Part shown: positions 25,301 to 37,782 of the stretch, in pieces
Layout: every line of letters starts with the position of its first letter
Numbering within the stretch: the first letter of the stretch is position 1
Translations under genes and position numbers: made by a program
The notes under the pieces: generated by a model
The model's input: only the letters and a program-made list of their open reading frames with translations
Told to the model about the DNA's origin: nothing
Databases searched by the model: none
Assembly: GCA_014706385.1 (NCBI GenBank)
Contig: JACGZH010000011.1
Location: 434,001-498,000 of the forward strand
Length of the DNA: 64,000 nucleotides
Direction of reading: 5' to 3'
Source of the DNA: Phaffia rhodozyma
Lineage: Eukaryota > Basidiomycota > Tremellomycetes > Cystofilobasidiales > Mrakiaceae

Positions 25301-26048
25301 GGCAACACAAACTCGGCCAAACGAGCTGAGCGACCGATCCACATCGAGCCGTTGACTGGATCTCGACAGTTTGATGCCAAGTATTCTTCCATGCTGAACT
25401 CTTTGGGAATCTCAAAACTATTCAAGAGCAAATCCCAGAGAGAAAGAGAGCAGGCTGAGGCTGGGTTGGACGAGGAAGAGGAGGAGGACGAGGGGGCGCC
25501 GTTGGATCAACCGGAGATGGTCAGATTCTCAGCTCCTGCTGGCAAGAGGATCTCTGTTCCCGTCAGAATTGAGCCCAAGGTAAGCAATACTTCTTCACTG
25601 GTATGCCACTTGGAAGAACGGATTTACTTAAATTGAGGCTCACCTGTATTGATCGTACTTTTGTGTTGCAGGTCATCTTTGCTAACGAGCGAACATTCCT
25701 CCGATGGCTTCACGTGGCTGTCCTTCTCGCTGGTATCTCAACTGGTCTATTGAACTTCGTTTCTGTGGATGATACAGCCGGAATGTACAGCGCGTTTGCG
25801 TTCACGCTTTGTGCGCTCATCTCGGTCGCATATAGTGCTGGAATGTTCGGTTACCGAGCGATTTCCCTAAGAAAGGTTCGTTCTTTCTATGATCTCTCAT
25901 CGATCCCTTGCTGACACATGTATATCCCAATTTTTCTGATCAGCGACGAGATGCGAGGTATCACGATGATCTCGGACCGACGCTCCTTGGTGGAATCATC
26001 ATTGTCGCTTTGGGTATCAACTTTATCCTTCGATTGAAGTCTTTCTAA
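22327..26048 (+). CDS. VTC4: Vacuolar transporter chaperone, SPX-VTC-DUF202 (VTC4-like polyphosphate polymerase)
   Basis: VTC proteins form the vacuolar membrane complex that makes polyphosphate from ATP and moves it into the vacuole; the SPX domain senses inositol pyrophosphates. Exons: 22327-22350, 22516-22545, 22616-22682, 22839-22912, 23039-23306, 23400-23457, 23541-23571, 23659-23862, 24003-24063, 24132-25579, 25672-25875, 25944-26048; 857 aa in frame. SPX runs from [20 protein letters not shown] to [11 protein letters not shown]. The polymerase tunnel has [42 protein letters not shown] and [10 protein letters not shown], so the basic catalytic residues expected of Vtc4 appear present. 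The DUF202 end has [19 protein letters not shown] and about three membrane segments. Intron 1 starts GCAAGT (GC-AG). It is longer than yeast Vtc4 because of an acidic insert in SPX and a linker before DUF202, so a Vtc2/3 assignment is not excluded. Confidence 0.88.
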
Positions 26049-26376
26049 AACGACATAGTCACTTTTTATCTTATAGTTGTTCTATGTTTGCTTACTCCTA
26101 TGTTTTATACTGCTAGTTTCATTCTATCTTGTGCGCGATGTCCAATTGCATTCATGATGAGGATCCAATTTTTGCACTCTCTTAATTTCATATTTTCCAT
26201 AATTCCCTCAACAATGGCCATTCGGTCTCTTGACTTTGTTCGTACTCAGCTCTCTCTTCAACTAGTCGATTTGTCATAGAACGGATTCATCTCGTCTTTA
26301 TGTATTACACTTTCTGTCCCGAGAGAACAGTTTTACATCATTATCGAAAATACGAGATTTTTCTTCTCCCCCTCGT
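26049..26376. other. Convergent spacer VTC4 / SRS2
   Basis: About 330 bp holding the 3' regions of two convergent genes. T-rich on the plus strand just after the VTC stop. No other feature was seen. Confidence 0.6.
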
Positions 26377-29300
26377 TCACAATCCTCTTGACCTTTTAGT
26401 ACCCGATCCTCTCGAGGATGACCTCGATAGCCCTCTCGACCCTGACGACCCAGCGGATGTTGAACGCCCCAAACTTCGTTTGATCCCGACTCCATTCGTA
26501 CTTGTACTTAGACCCAAAGAAGAAGGTCCAGAACCCGAGACGATGATTGAGGCTGCTGTCTCTGGATTTGTAGGTTGTGGGATAAGATAAGTAGGCGTCA
26601 ATGATGGTTTAATCCGGTTTGGTCTCGAGCGTGTTTGGCCGTGTTCTTCTAGATTTTGAGGTCGAGATTGATTGGTTCGAATTGATGGTTGAGAAGCGGA
26701 GGAGGCAGCAGTAGTAGGAGGAGTTGATGAACTTAAGCCTAAAGTCTTCATAATCGATAATCCTTCCGAGCCCACATCAACAAACCTATCTAGACCAGTA
26801 CCCGGTCCATCAGGTAACAAGATTGAAGGATCTGCTGATTTTGAGGAAGTTGATTTCATAGGCGGAAGTTTATACCGATCTGATTCCGATTGACGAGGTG
26901 GTGCCCATTTAGGAGGATCCGGTCGAGGAGGGCCCGTCAGAGCTGCTCGACGGCGGGCTACAGCTGTAATCTGATTCTGTCTTCCTCTTCCTCTCCCTCC
27001 TGCTGTTGCTGCTGCTGATGATCGAGAGTGAGATGGGACAGACGCTGTTTTGGTTGAAGAAATAGAAGCAGTTGGGTTGGCAGGAGAAGCAGAAGGGGGT
27101 GGGTTGATGAAAGACGGGGGCTTGAATGTTGAATTGAACACAGGGGTGGAGCCCGTTCGAGAGCTTAGATTGTTGATCTTCCGGGACGAAGTCGCTCGAA
27201 AACTTCCGATAGATGGGCTCGAGCTCGAGCTTGAGCTTGATATCAACGGTAGAGTTGTGGACAAAGAGGATGTTGTTGAGGAAGGCACAGAGTTTGCGCC
27301 GGGCAGTTGCCGACGAGGCTGTCGATCGGCTGTAGAGGAAGTGGAAGCCGAGACAGTGGAAGAAGAAAAGGTAGATGCCGAACCGACTAGAGTGCTAGCT
27401 TTCGAGAACCCTCCGTCAAATGAATCCATCATAGGTGGTAAAGCGTACTCGTCTTTACCTTTATTAGATCGACTGAAGTAACTCCCTCCTGATTGGCTGT
27501 ATGTCGTCGGTGCGCTGTAAGGTAGGTAATACTCGTCTGTCGTTTCATGAGGAATATTTCTGTGACCCCTCAAATGAGAAAAGTCCAGCTGAGTCCAATG
27601 ATATCGATACACGACTGAGAAGGAATACTTACGCAGATGCCATCGCTTCCAAAACAACTTTTTCATCTATTTCGGGTCGATCCAGGATTTTTGCCATAGT
27701 AATGCGGGCATTGGACGTGATGATCGGATACGTTACTAGAAACAGCTCTCTCTTTTATTGTCATTGAAAGAAGAGCACGTTACTTCAAGTTGTGAGAAAC
27801 TTCCAAAGAGAAAGATTTTGATACGGACCCATTTGTGTTTTGGCGGCAGGAATGGGGAAATCTAGAAACATGGAGAGGATTTGGAGTGAGTTAACGTTCA
27901 CAAGAGAAGGAATCACAAATGTCCGGTCTCACCTCTGAAGCCCTACTCTTTCCATGTGCAAATCGAGATTCTACATGTGTGCTGTACTGTTTCACCTTAC
28001 CCAAGAGCGAGGTCAGATCCATGCTTGACTGAAGCATAAACGCAGGAAACTGGCTAACTTACAAGCAGAGCCTGCGCTCGGGTCATTGCTTCGAATGATC
28101 ATAGATAAGAATAAAGCATCAGTCTTCTGGAGCAGTACCACAGAAGGTGTGTCAGACACTCACCTACATACAACAGCCGCCTAAATAAGAAAGATCAACA
28201 TGTTGATCAATATAGATGTATACGTAGTACGAGCTGTCAAGTAATTTAGACATGCCTTTCTTCATCAATCTGCTCCGGCGTCTTGGATCTAAAGAACGGA
28301 TAGATATCCATCTCGACTATAAAAAAAGATGCAAAACGAGACGATTGAAGATCGTGGAGTGAACGTGTCGAATGACAAGTAAGATGAACGGACGAGTAGG
28401 GATAAATACGACTGGCCACTCGAGTCCTTTTGCTTGATGTACTGTTGAAAGGAGAACTTTCTAAACAGCCCCACCCAACAGAACCAGATCAACAAACCGT
28501 CAGATAACGCCGATTATGACATATGTACAACATATGTTTCTGTTTGTACCATAAGAGAGGGCGAGAGCCAACTTACGGGCGATTCATCTTTGTCAGCCGT
28601 TTCGTCCGCGTCTGTAGACAACATGGCCTCCTCCAAAAACATCCTCAGTGGTGTATCCATCACCACCTCCTCTATCTCGTCATCTGAATCACCCTGAGTA
28701 GGAATCTCATAAGTAGACTCATTCTTGAGAGTTAATTTGGAAGCGAACGTTTTCAATTCGTCTATGTTTTCCATCCGAGATTCCCAATCATCTTCTTTCA
28801 TGAAATGAGCTTTTAGCTCGAACACGTGGACGATCAGGTCGATCAGATCCATGACTGATGATCCCTGCTCAGATTATAGAAACAAAATCAGCTTCTGGAT
28901 TAAGTAACGAAGTAAACATGAACGTACCGATTTTGCTGAAGCTCGAACCGTATCCAAACCCTCAATCATCTTTTTCATTTCCTGCGCCTGCTTGGTATTC
29001 AGATCTCCTCGTGATTGACGGAGGTACTTTATTGGAGATGCACCTATGTTATTGGCTGATGCAACAATCCGGTCTATACTCTATCACCAAACAGAATCGC
29101 ATATATATTTGCTTCTTCAATTCGTGAGTCGCAAAATAGGTCGCATAAGGATCTGGACTACATACCTTTTCTCCAAGGCCTCTCTTAGGAGCATTGACAA
29201 CTCTTCTGAATGCAGACTACGCAGAAAAATTGTCGAAAACCCATTGTGTACCGGTCAAGCACGGTTCTGATTCAACGCTTTTGGGATGGAAATCAGAGGG

Positions 29301-31649
29301 GAACATACACCGAAGGCTTCATTCTCGACTAGCTGAAGATATCCAATAACAAGCATAATCTCTGCTCTTTGAAAGAACTGATTGTCCAATCCGAAAAAAC
29401 CGCACATCCGTTTTTATCAGTAACCACAACGAAGGACAGGCGGTTCAGATAAACCCTCACCTTGTGCCCATTCAAGATCCTATTCGGAATCCCTTCGGTC
29501 TGCATAGCTTTCTCAAATCCTCTAGACTGAGCATTGTATCTCAACAAGACTGCGAAATCATCCCACCGGAGTGCGTAGGCAACCTTGAGTCGTTTGATTT
29601 CTTTGGCTATAAAGTTGGATTCGTGGTCGTCGTTTGAGAATCGCTTGAGGACGACGGCTTCGCCTTTGGCGCGATTTGTAAACAGGCCTGTGTTAAGAGG
29701 TCCGAAGATAGAATAACAAGTGAGCACTTGTAGATCTATGTATGAATGAGATCAGAACGAATCTTCGTACCTTTGTTGATCCTGTTCACATCTATCGATC
29801 ATAAACAGATAAATAAATCATCGATGAGAGGCAGAAGGGATGAGAAGAAAGTTCGATTGGGTATTAAAAGAACCAACCTTGGGAGATCACAGCAGAAGCA
29901 GCTGCCAAGATACTTCCTGTAGATCTGTAATTCTCTTCTAGAAAGATTTGTTTACACCCTGAAAAATTCCTCATCATCTTGTTCAAATTCTCGATCTCGG
30001 CCTTTGTTCGATCAGGATAAAGATCCGTGAGGATTGGCCGATCGCCAGTTTTCGATAAGTAGGGAAGTAGAGATGACAGAAACGAAATGTCAAAAGGAGA
30101 TCCGAGGAACGTACCGAACGCCATCCGTAAATACTTTGATCTGGGTCTCCAACGATCGTGATATTTTTATTGACTCCCGCAAATAACCTATATCCGAACA
30201 ACACGATCAGTATAAGGATACTGCCATCAGCTTTCCAGCCTACTTCTAGACAACAATGGCTTGTGCTTACTCGGCAAGAGTGTACTGAACATGGTTGGTA
30301 TCCTTGAGGAAAAGAGTCGGAAGTTGACATTAAATCAGCGAGGAAGTGAAGAGTGGTGAGGATACAGGGTAATGCTCACTTGAAACTCGTCTATGAAAAT
30401 ATGTTTGATGTTGAACAAGACTAAGATACGAAACAAACAGTTCTTCAGTCGAACGAAATAACAACTTGCCATTTACGAGAAATATACCTCTCACCATGCG
30501 GGTTTGTTTTGAAAAGCTAAAGTGGAGCAAGTCAACGTAAAGTTCAATAATCCCATCCTGGCTTCTCGATGAGCACCCCGCCAATCTTCATTACTCACCT
30601 CCATGCCCCTTGAGAGTAAATCATCGAAATCTAATGAATGATTGTCCTTAAGCTCGTTCTCATATTCTTCGTATATCTAGCAGTTTCAGGTCCACATGAT
30701 TCAAAGAAGTAAGTGACATGATAAAGGAAGAAATACGACAGGATATTGTGTATGAACTTACATCTGCGAATAAAGCCTTCTTGGGATCTTTTTCCTCTAT
30801 CGCTATTTTCCTGACCGCTCGTGGTTCCAGTCCTTTTGCCTTCGATCTACTGATTTCATTTAAACACCACTTCTCTTTAAAATCCTCTTCCTTCATCCCT
30901 TCACCTCCTCCCTCTCCGGCTGACTCTTGAGCAAGTTCCCGAAACTTCTCGGCATATTGAGGCCATCGGCGTTTGATAACCTTGGCGCAATCGTCAGGAT
31001 CAAGGATTATGAAGTTCTTAGGGAGTCCGATGAGTTCAGAGAACCGACGAAGGTACCGAACGCAGACCGAGTGGAAAGTACCTGAAAGGTACAAGAAATC
31101 CAATCCATTCAGCCTCATTCCCAGGTGGCGATAGAGGATGAGCATATACAAAAATCAGGGGTTCATTCTGAAGACTGACCCATAATCAACTTGGAAGCTA
31201 ACTCATCTCCTAATAGATTTCCTAGCCGATCTTTCATTTCCTTGGCCGCTTTATTCGTGAATGTGACAGCACAGATATCTTGAGGTGGTACATAGTGATG
31301 TTCGATGATGTGTGCGATCCTAGTGGTCAAAACTCTAGTCTTGCCTTTTATTATCTCCCCATACAGCAGTTAAGCCATAGTCAGTTGGCATACATATCAA
31401 TAGAAAACAAAGATTGAACAAAGATTTATAAGAATATGTTAGATACCAGATCCTGGGCCGGCGAGGATTTGAAGTGGAACGGATGGATCCGATGTGACGG
31501 CTATTATTTTATAAATTCCAAGTTTCCTCTGGAGGATATGAGCTTTCCTCAAAAGAGAATAATGCCCAAGCTGATCAGATCTGTGCGAAGAGCGAACCTT
31601 CTTTTTGCCGGTCGCTTAGAACATCGAGGTATGTTGCTCTTCTCGACAT
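26377..31649 (-). CDS. SRS2: SRS2-type UvrD/Rep superfamily 1 DNA helicase
   Basis: 3'-5' DNA helicase of the UvrD/PcrA/Srs2 family; Srs2 dismantles Rad51 filaments and limits recombination. The gene is cut by many introns. The start at 31649 gives [20 protein letters not shown], the Q-motif region. Splicing then gives motif [17 protein letters not shown], motif Ia [29 protein letters not shown], motif [19 protein letters not shown], motif [19 protein letters not shown], motif V region ([10 protein letters not shown] and [15 protein letters not shown]) and motif [17 protein letters not shown]. The last exon (26377-27566) encodes about 400 residues rich in Ser, Pro and Arg with GRGRGR and [14 protein letters not shown], a disordered tail beyond the helicase core. 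Fungal Srs2 tails bind partners such as PCNA, but I see no clear PIP box here. Confidence 0.87.
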
Positions 31650-31896
31650 GTCGAGGAAGAAACGATAAGATGTCGACGTGGAAGGGAGAACGAACGACAA
31701 AAAAAAACAAATTCGGAACGAGAAAACAAATCTAATCGCGGTGGTGACCGAGCCGATAGATAAAACCCAACTCCAGGCGACAAGACGACCTTGCCATTGG
31801 CACATCAATAGCGTCAAATACATTGGATCACACAAAGTTAAATACATCGAGCTTTTCTCATCGAAAGTAGAGCAGATCTCTAAACATTTCCGCCTG

Positions 31897-32604
31897 CTAA
31901 ATATTTCCTTGCAACTCTGCCTTTTGGACGCGGACATTGCCCGCATTTTGCCTTTCTTGATCTCCGGTGATGATTCCAGCAGCCGTCTCAAGTTTTCCTT
32001 TGATCGTCTCTGATCCTCCAGCAGGCAAGATTTCTCCTTTCTAGATGAACCATATGTGCATTTAAGAAAACGGAAAGGAAAGAGATAATTAGAATATTCA
32101 GTTTTATTGATCTCAAGTCACTGCATTACAAGGAAAAGAAATATAGACAACGAACAGACTGTGCCTCCTCTAAATTTCCCCTTTCATTTTGAAGATTTCC
32201 CTCTGTCTGTTTGTCTTGGTCACCAGCTATAATTCCCCATCCGCTATTAAGTAGATGCGGGTATATGCGCATGTCGGTCAATATAAGTTTGTTTGATCAA
32301 CACATCTGCCAAAACAAGGGCCAACCTCTTGAGTTTTCCGGCTGCTTGATCCCAAACAGCATCCACATGCTGCTTTGCTTTAGCAGCTTCTAGTTCCTTC
32401 TTCCCATTCTCTTGAAGGTTCTTTCCATTTTCCTTCCAGGCTGAGGAGCCTGTCACGTTTCCGATGGTCTGTATGCGATTGAAAAGTCAGGAATCAGATG
32501 GGACATAATAACGATTGATCAAATGAAACTAAAACTACCTCGTAGATTACACCCTGGGTGGATGTGATCTGAGCATTTAACTGGGAAGGTTCGGTAGGAG
32601 ACAT
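31897..32604 (-). CDS. CsbD-like small stress protein
   Basis: Four exons, 32539-32604, 32326-32468, 32156-32243 and 31897-32040, encode 146 aa. The sequence carries CsbD-type repeats: IAGDQDKQTEGNLQNERG followed by KLETAAGIITGDQERQNAGN, with an N-terminal variant IGNVTGSSAWKENGK. CsbD-like proteins are best known in bacteria as general-stress proteins of unknown mechanism; related sequences occur in fungi. The third exon uses the acceptor at 32244 (AATAG|CGGATGG), which alone keeps frame. The ATG at 32604 lies 191 bp from the divergent GT18 start, and the stop lies about 250 bp upstream of the SRS2 start on the same strand. Function unknown; no signal peptide or membrane segment. Confidence 0.83.
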
Positions 32605-32795
32605 ACTGTGATGATAGTTGAGAGATCAAACCGACAGAGGCAGGCGAGGAAGTGATGGAAGAGAAGACTGTTGAATCCAGGGTGACTAACCAGTGAAACC
32701 TCCTCTGGCTGAAACCTCGGAGCTAACACTTGACCAACGCCTCTTCACTCGCTCATAGAGAAGCCTTGGTTTATTCTGTAGATGAATCATCTTCA
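32605..32795. promoter_or_regulatory. Short divergent promoter CsbD-like / GT18
   Basis: Only 191 bp separate the two divergent start codons, so the two genes must share regulatory DNA. No individual site could be assigned. Confidence 0.5.
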
Positions 32796-34922
32796 ATGAC
32801 CAGGTTAGTTCAAAAGGAGAGAAATAACCCTCATTCTCCCGGTTGTCTATTCTCTCGATGAAGGTGCGGCATCTTGTTTCGAAAACCATACTTATACCAC
32901 TCTTCCTCTTTCTAGATTCGTTCGCTCGCCCCGCCGGACGGTTCCGCTCTTTATCGCTCTTACCCTCACTCTTTTCTCATTGTTCACCCTTCTGTTTTCA
33001 TATACCACGCCAACTTCTCATCCAAACTTTGCATCCAACTCCGAGCTCGAATCTGAGCCTATACCCGTCCCGCATCTAGATCCTCTACCTCCTCCTGGTC
33101 CTCTCCCACCACTTCGGGAGCTTCTCTATTTTCTCCGAGCGCATCCAGATGATCCGATTGATCCAACCATTGAAGTCTCGTCTCAAAGCTCAATAGGCTC
33201 CACACCGGAAGAACATAATCGAAACGCAATCATCCGTTTACATGAATGTTTGGAGAAAGGAACTTGTAAAGAGAAACAATCGTCCATCGTTCTTGTCGGC
33301 TCGATGGAGTTCATTGGATCTGCTTTCCTCAGTTGGATGGGCGGGGAAGCCATTTGGTTCGTTCTCTTACTGTGTCACTTGATTCAGAGGCTCTCTTCTC
33401 GTTTAACAATCATTGGCTAATCCAATCGCTCAAATAATAGGGCTTCATCTATAATCCGTGCGTTGGATCATCTGGGATATACGTTCCTATTTTCAAGGAG
33501 GCTTGACCAGACCGCGATACAATATAGAGTCCTGGGGGACTATGTCAAAGGTATCAACGCCAAAGAGTCGCAAAAAACGCTTTTGATTTAACAGCTGACT
33601 CTAGTGCTTTCAATCTGTTCGGTCGCCTTAGTCGTCGTCGTCGAACCCATCAAATCATTCAAATGCCTAGAGTCCGCTGAATGTACTCGAACTGATACAA
33701 CACAAAATACTGATTCGGAGAAATCCATTTGGGACAAAGGAGGGATTCCTGCTTGGAAGTTATTCTCCTTCCATTTCTGGGGCGACAGTAAAAATCCACT
33801 CGGACCAGGCTGGACGATGTCACCGGAACCTTCTATCGAGCTTCAGGAAGAGTATTTCCGAAAGCTCTTCCAAGGCGGAGAGCTTGATTCCATCGGTTAC
33901 AAGCGAAAGAGAGACGCGACCTCCTCTTTCTTAGCAAGCATCTGGCCCTCGAAGATTCTTGTGCCGAAAAAGCAAGTCATAGGCCCCCGAGGTTCTGACT
34001 CAAATTTGGGCAACACATATATTGGGTATAGTATCGAGGAGGTCTGTGAGAAAACCCCTCTGATCCCTCGAGAGGAGCGGCAGAAGCAGGCATACGTGTT
34101 TGCAAAGATGTCTGCATTCTTCTTCACCGAAGAGTTTGCGTGTTCGTGTCTCCGTTCTATTTACGTATCATTCTCGCATCTCACCCGAACATCTACTCTA
34201 ACTCACAATTTGCAGGGTCCAACGCGATCTTTCAACGAGCCCGGGATGAACTCAACGTGACATTACTCGCATATACACAGTCTACACCGAATGTTCCTGA
34301 ACCGCCGTCCGCGTTGGCGCATACAAGCCACCTGCTCCCTCAGACCGAGTTCTTCTCTAAGGTTGCCCATAGCAAGATTTTGATTGGAATAGGTAACCCA
34401 CCGTTGAGTCCCAGTCCGTACGATGCGCTCTGTCTAGGTGTACCATTCTTGAACCCAATATTGAGTTGGAATAAAGATAATCCGGGAGATAAAATCAACT
34501 GGTATACTCAGCAGGTGTGTTCGTTTATGTGTGTGTTGGAGTCTCCAAAGCAAGACCGAGTAGAACACTAACATCTCGGCCCCGGATCTCCTGCAGAACG
34601 GACTGAAATATGTCGATGCGCCATACGTGTACAACGTATTCAGAAACGATTCTGATGGTTTCTTTCATGCTATACAAAGCGCCATGAAGAACCCAATAGA
34701 TAGATTTATTCCCGACCATATGCGAAAAGAAGCAATGTGGGATCGGGTCGAGCGGTTCGTGGAATCTGATTGGAGATCGAGAGCGAGTAGGTTGTTGGAG
34801 AAGAGAGTGCGGTCAGGGGAGGGCAAGGTTAGTTACAAATGCTATGTTCTCCTATTCTTCTCTGAAATTCGCTAACCATATGTGTATCCTTGTTGTCTGT
34901 CCTCTAGTTGTTTGTGATTTGA
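32796..34922 (+). CDS. GT18 family (MGAT5-like) glycosyltransferase, type II membrane protein
   Basis: Predicted 546-aa glycosyltransferase resembling alpha-1,6-mannosylglycoprotein 6-beta-N-acetylglucosaminyltransferase. Exons: 32796-32803, 32916-33356, 33441-33550, 33605-34141, 34216-34514, 34597-34827, 34908-34922. The first coding exon, ATGACCAG, is only 8 nt; joining to 32916 gives MTRFVRSPRRTVPLFIALTL and a signal anchor ending LFTLLFSY, typical of a Golgi type II protein. Then come a Pro-rich stem and the catalytic region. The donor-binding end has ILIGIGNPPLSPSPYDALCL, GVPFLNPILSW and KYVDAPYVYNVFRND, matching the MGAT5 C-terminal signature. The final exon uses the GTTAGT donor at 34828 with a CTAAC branch site, ending KLFVI; read-through would instead end at 34875. 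Acceptor substrate unknown. Confidence 0.8.
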
Positions 34923-35314
34923 TCGGTTCGATCGACATTTCGTCAGTTTTGCTTATGTATCTTGTTTTTGTTCTTTCCTTTCGTTCTTGTGCTTTGCTCG
35001 CTCCTTCCTCCTCGCCTTTCTCTATCTATCTTCCGTATGATCCATGGATTCGTGTCATCTTTTTGTTTTCTTTTTACTCTGCCTTACCTTCCGTACTCTC
35101 TCGTTCTTCCTTCCCTCTGTTCCAATTAGATGTATGTGTGTTTATGTGTATGCGCCCTACGAATGACCTGTGCACGTGACTGCGGTGTAGGGAACCCCTG
35201 AAATGCTCTTTTGATCCCTTTGCTATCTTCCTCCCATCTCTCTCCCTTCCGGTCATCATCCCGTTGATCTCGTTCTTTATACACACATACTCATACTCAT
35301 TCATCCACACACAT
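34923..35314. promoter_or_regulatory. Spacer GT18 to STE7
   Basis: About 390 bp. The right half is CT-rich and ends in CACACA-rich sequence directly before the STE7 start; probably the promoter and leader of that gene. No specific site was recognised. Confidence 0.5.
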
Positions 35315-37560
35315 ATGTCTACGTTCCCAGGGCTCCCGCAACCGAAGAAGAAACGGAATCCGAGACTCCTACAATTGTCAGCCGAAGCGTTGGCACCTAG
35401 ACCGCTGGACTACACAGACGACGATGATTGTTTAAACATAACTCCTAGAGCGCAATCAACCTATATCGGCTCTGCATCTTCCTCCTATGAGGAGACAACA
35501 GACCTGACAGTGTCTCCGTCTGCATACGATCGGTCTTCCTCTATATCACTTTCTGTCGAGAATCTGACGCTCGGAAAACCTGTCACATCACAATCCACCA
35601 TCACCTTGCCCTCGTCGTCTTCGTCCTCCACGTCGTCTTCTCTTCTTCCCTGTTCGAGTACATCGGACCCAGCTTTGAGCATGCCTATCGGTCTAAGTGG
35701 TCTCAAAAAATCTAGCATCTCGAGAAAAAAGCCCGTCGGACTGGACATCTCAAAGTCGATCGGCCCGACTCGGCTAGCGCCTACGCCTTCTACAACTACC
35801 GGTTCATCCGCTGGCCGAATAAAAAAATCGTCATCTTCATCTTCTCCGTCTTCCGGCAAGGTCTCATACCAGCAGAAGCTAGCAAGCCAGCTCGAAAGCT
35901 TGCATTTAGGCGGTGGAAACGGAAAAACAAAGACAGATCTGAAAGGAGAGGATCTGAAGGTTGTTGGTGATCTGGGAAGTGGAAATGGAGGGACGGTTGC
36001 CAAAGTTTTACACGAAGCGACAGGGCTCTATATGGCTAGAAAGGTACAGCTTCTCTCTTAGATATGGCGAGAAAGAACGAGACGAGATGTTGTCAGTTGA
36101 TATCACTGACTTCGCTGCGATGGGACGACTTTCTTCCATATAGTTGGTTCTAATCGATGCCAAGCCGTCGGTTAGGAAACAAATCTTACGAGAGTTGCAG
36201 ATAATGCACGATTGCTCGTCACCATATATTGTTTCCTTCTATGGCGCTTTCATGGCAGATCCTCACATCTGTATCTGTATGGAGCACATGGATAGAGGGT
36301 GTGTTTCTTTCTGTATCGTGTCTGTTGTGGCTCTTAAGGTCGTTCTCGAATTGACAGAACAATTTCTTTTCCATCGTCTTGATACTCGACTTCTACAGGT
36401 CACTAGATAACATCTATCGAAAACACGGTTCGATTGACATCGACATCGTTGGCAAGATAGCCCATGCTGTCCTCGAGGGCCTAACATATCTATATGATGT
36501 TCATCGAATCATCCACCGAGGTTTGTTTCTCTCCACTTACAGGTACTTCGCATTAGCATGCAAATATTGACCTCAGGTACCCTTTTCCATATTTTTGGAA
36601 TTCCTCTTCCTCATCACCATATATGTGCGTGTTTTTTTTTGGGTCGAGCGAAATGCTAGACGTGAAGCCATCGAATATTCTGGTCAATTCTGAAGGGGAG
36701 ATCAAACTTTGTGACTTCGGAGTATCGGGCGAGTTGATCAATAGTATCGCCAACACTTTCGTAGGAACAAGCACGTATATGAGTGTCAGTCCTTTTGCTC
36801 CTTTCTCTCTTGGAATAGTACATAATAACAATCAAGACTCATGTGTTAAACAAACATTTCTGAATATCTTTTTTATTTGGACAGCCGGAGCGAATCCAAG
36901 GAGCGCCCTATACTGTCAAATCAGATGTTTGGAGTTTAGGAATCTCGTTGATTGAGATGGCGCTTGGCCGGTTCCCATTTTCAGGTGATTCATTCCAATT
37001 GATGATTTTATTTTGAAAGCAGAGAAGGAGCGCGCTCATTCACCATCTATTTCCTTACCTCATGAAGATTCTGATGATGCAGATGACTCTGATATACCCT
37101 CATCAACTTCATCGGCCACCATTACTTCGCCTCCGACATCTGAAAAACGCAAATCCAAAGGAGTGTCCCTTGGTGGAGGTGGGATGACAATGTCGATCTT
37201 AGACCTGCTGCAACATATAGTCAACGAGCCGGCGCCGAAGTTAGGTGAACCGTGGGGCGTCGGAACGGTCGAAGGTGACTTTGTAGATAGATGTTTAGAA
37301 AAGGATCCGACGATTAGACCTAATCCGGCAGAGTTATCAGTAAGTATTGAAAAGTCGACGGGTTGCTGATACGTTTTCGTATTCCGACTGATCTGATATT
37401 CTGGTGTTTTTTTTTCCATCCGATGTAACTTCCGATGGAACAGAAACTTACTTGGATGATTGAGATTGAGAACAAGAACATCGATTTGAAGGCTTGGGCT
37501 AAAAGTCTTGGATTTGATTCACAATCTCAAGCACCTCGGAAGATGGTTTCTGTAATTTAG
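35315..37560 (+). CDS. STE7: MAP kinase kinase, Ste7/Byr1 type
   Basis: Dual-specificity MAPKK, expected to act in the pheromone-response/filamentation cascade below a Ste11-type kinase. Exons: 35315-36043, 36144-36298, 36399-36520, 36660-36784, 36885-36984, 37020-37339, 37444-37560; 555 aa. The N-terminal 210 residues are Ser/Pro-rich and include [14 protein letters not shown], like the N-terminus of MAPKKs, with a basic cluster that may dock a MAPK. Kinase motifs: [11 protein letters not shown] (G loop), YMARK (VAIK lysine), IIHRDVKPSNI (across the 36521-36659 intron), [10 protein letters not shown], activation loop [18 protein letters not shown] with the usual phosphorylatable Ser and Thr, and [20 protein letters not shown]. 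An acidic, Ser-rich insert of about 50 residues follows subdomain IX. Confidence 0.92.
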
Positions 37561-37782
37561 CACCTTTCGTCTTTCTCCCATTCTTTGCTCTTTCCATATA
37601 TCGTTAATAGAGCTTGGAAGCTCTAAAAATTCCCCCATTTTATACAATATTCCCCCCCCATTCATGACGTTCATTCTTCTATCTATTCATATCTCTCCGA
37701 TACATTCTTGTACCAACCACTGAGCTTCTCATCCGACCTATTAGACAAACCATTTTCATCAAAAACATGAAACTCCTCCAGT

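Noticed and set aside
35264..35314. Upstream extension of STE7
   Set aside because: There is no ATG in this stretch; the first in-frame ATG is 35315.
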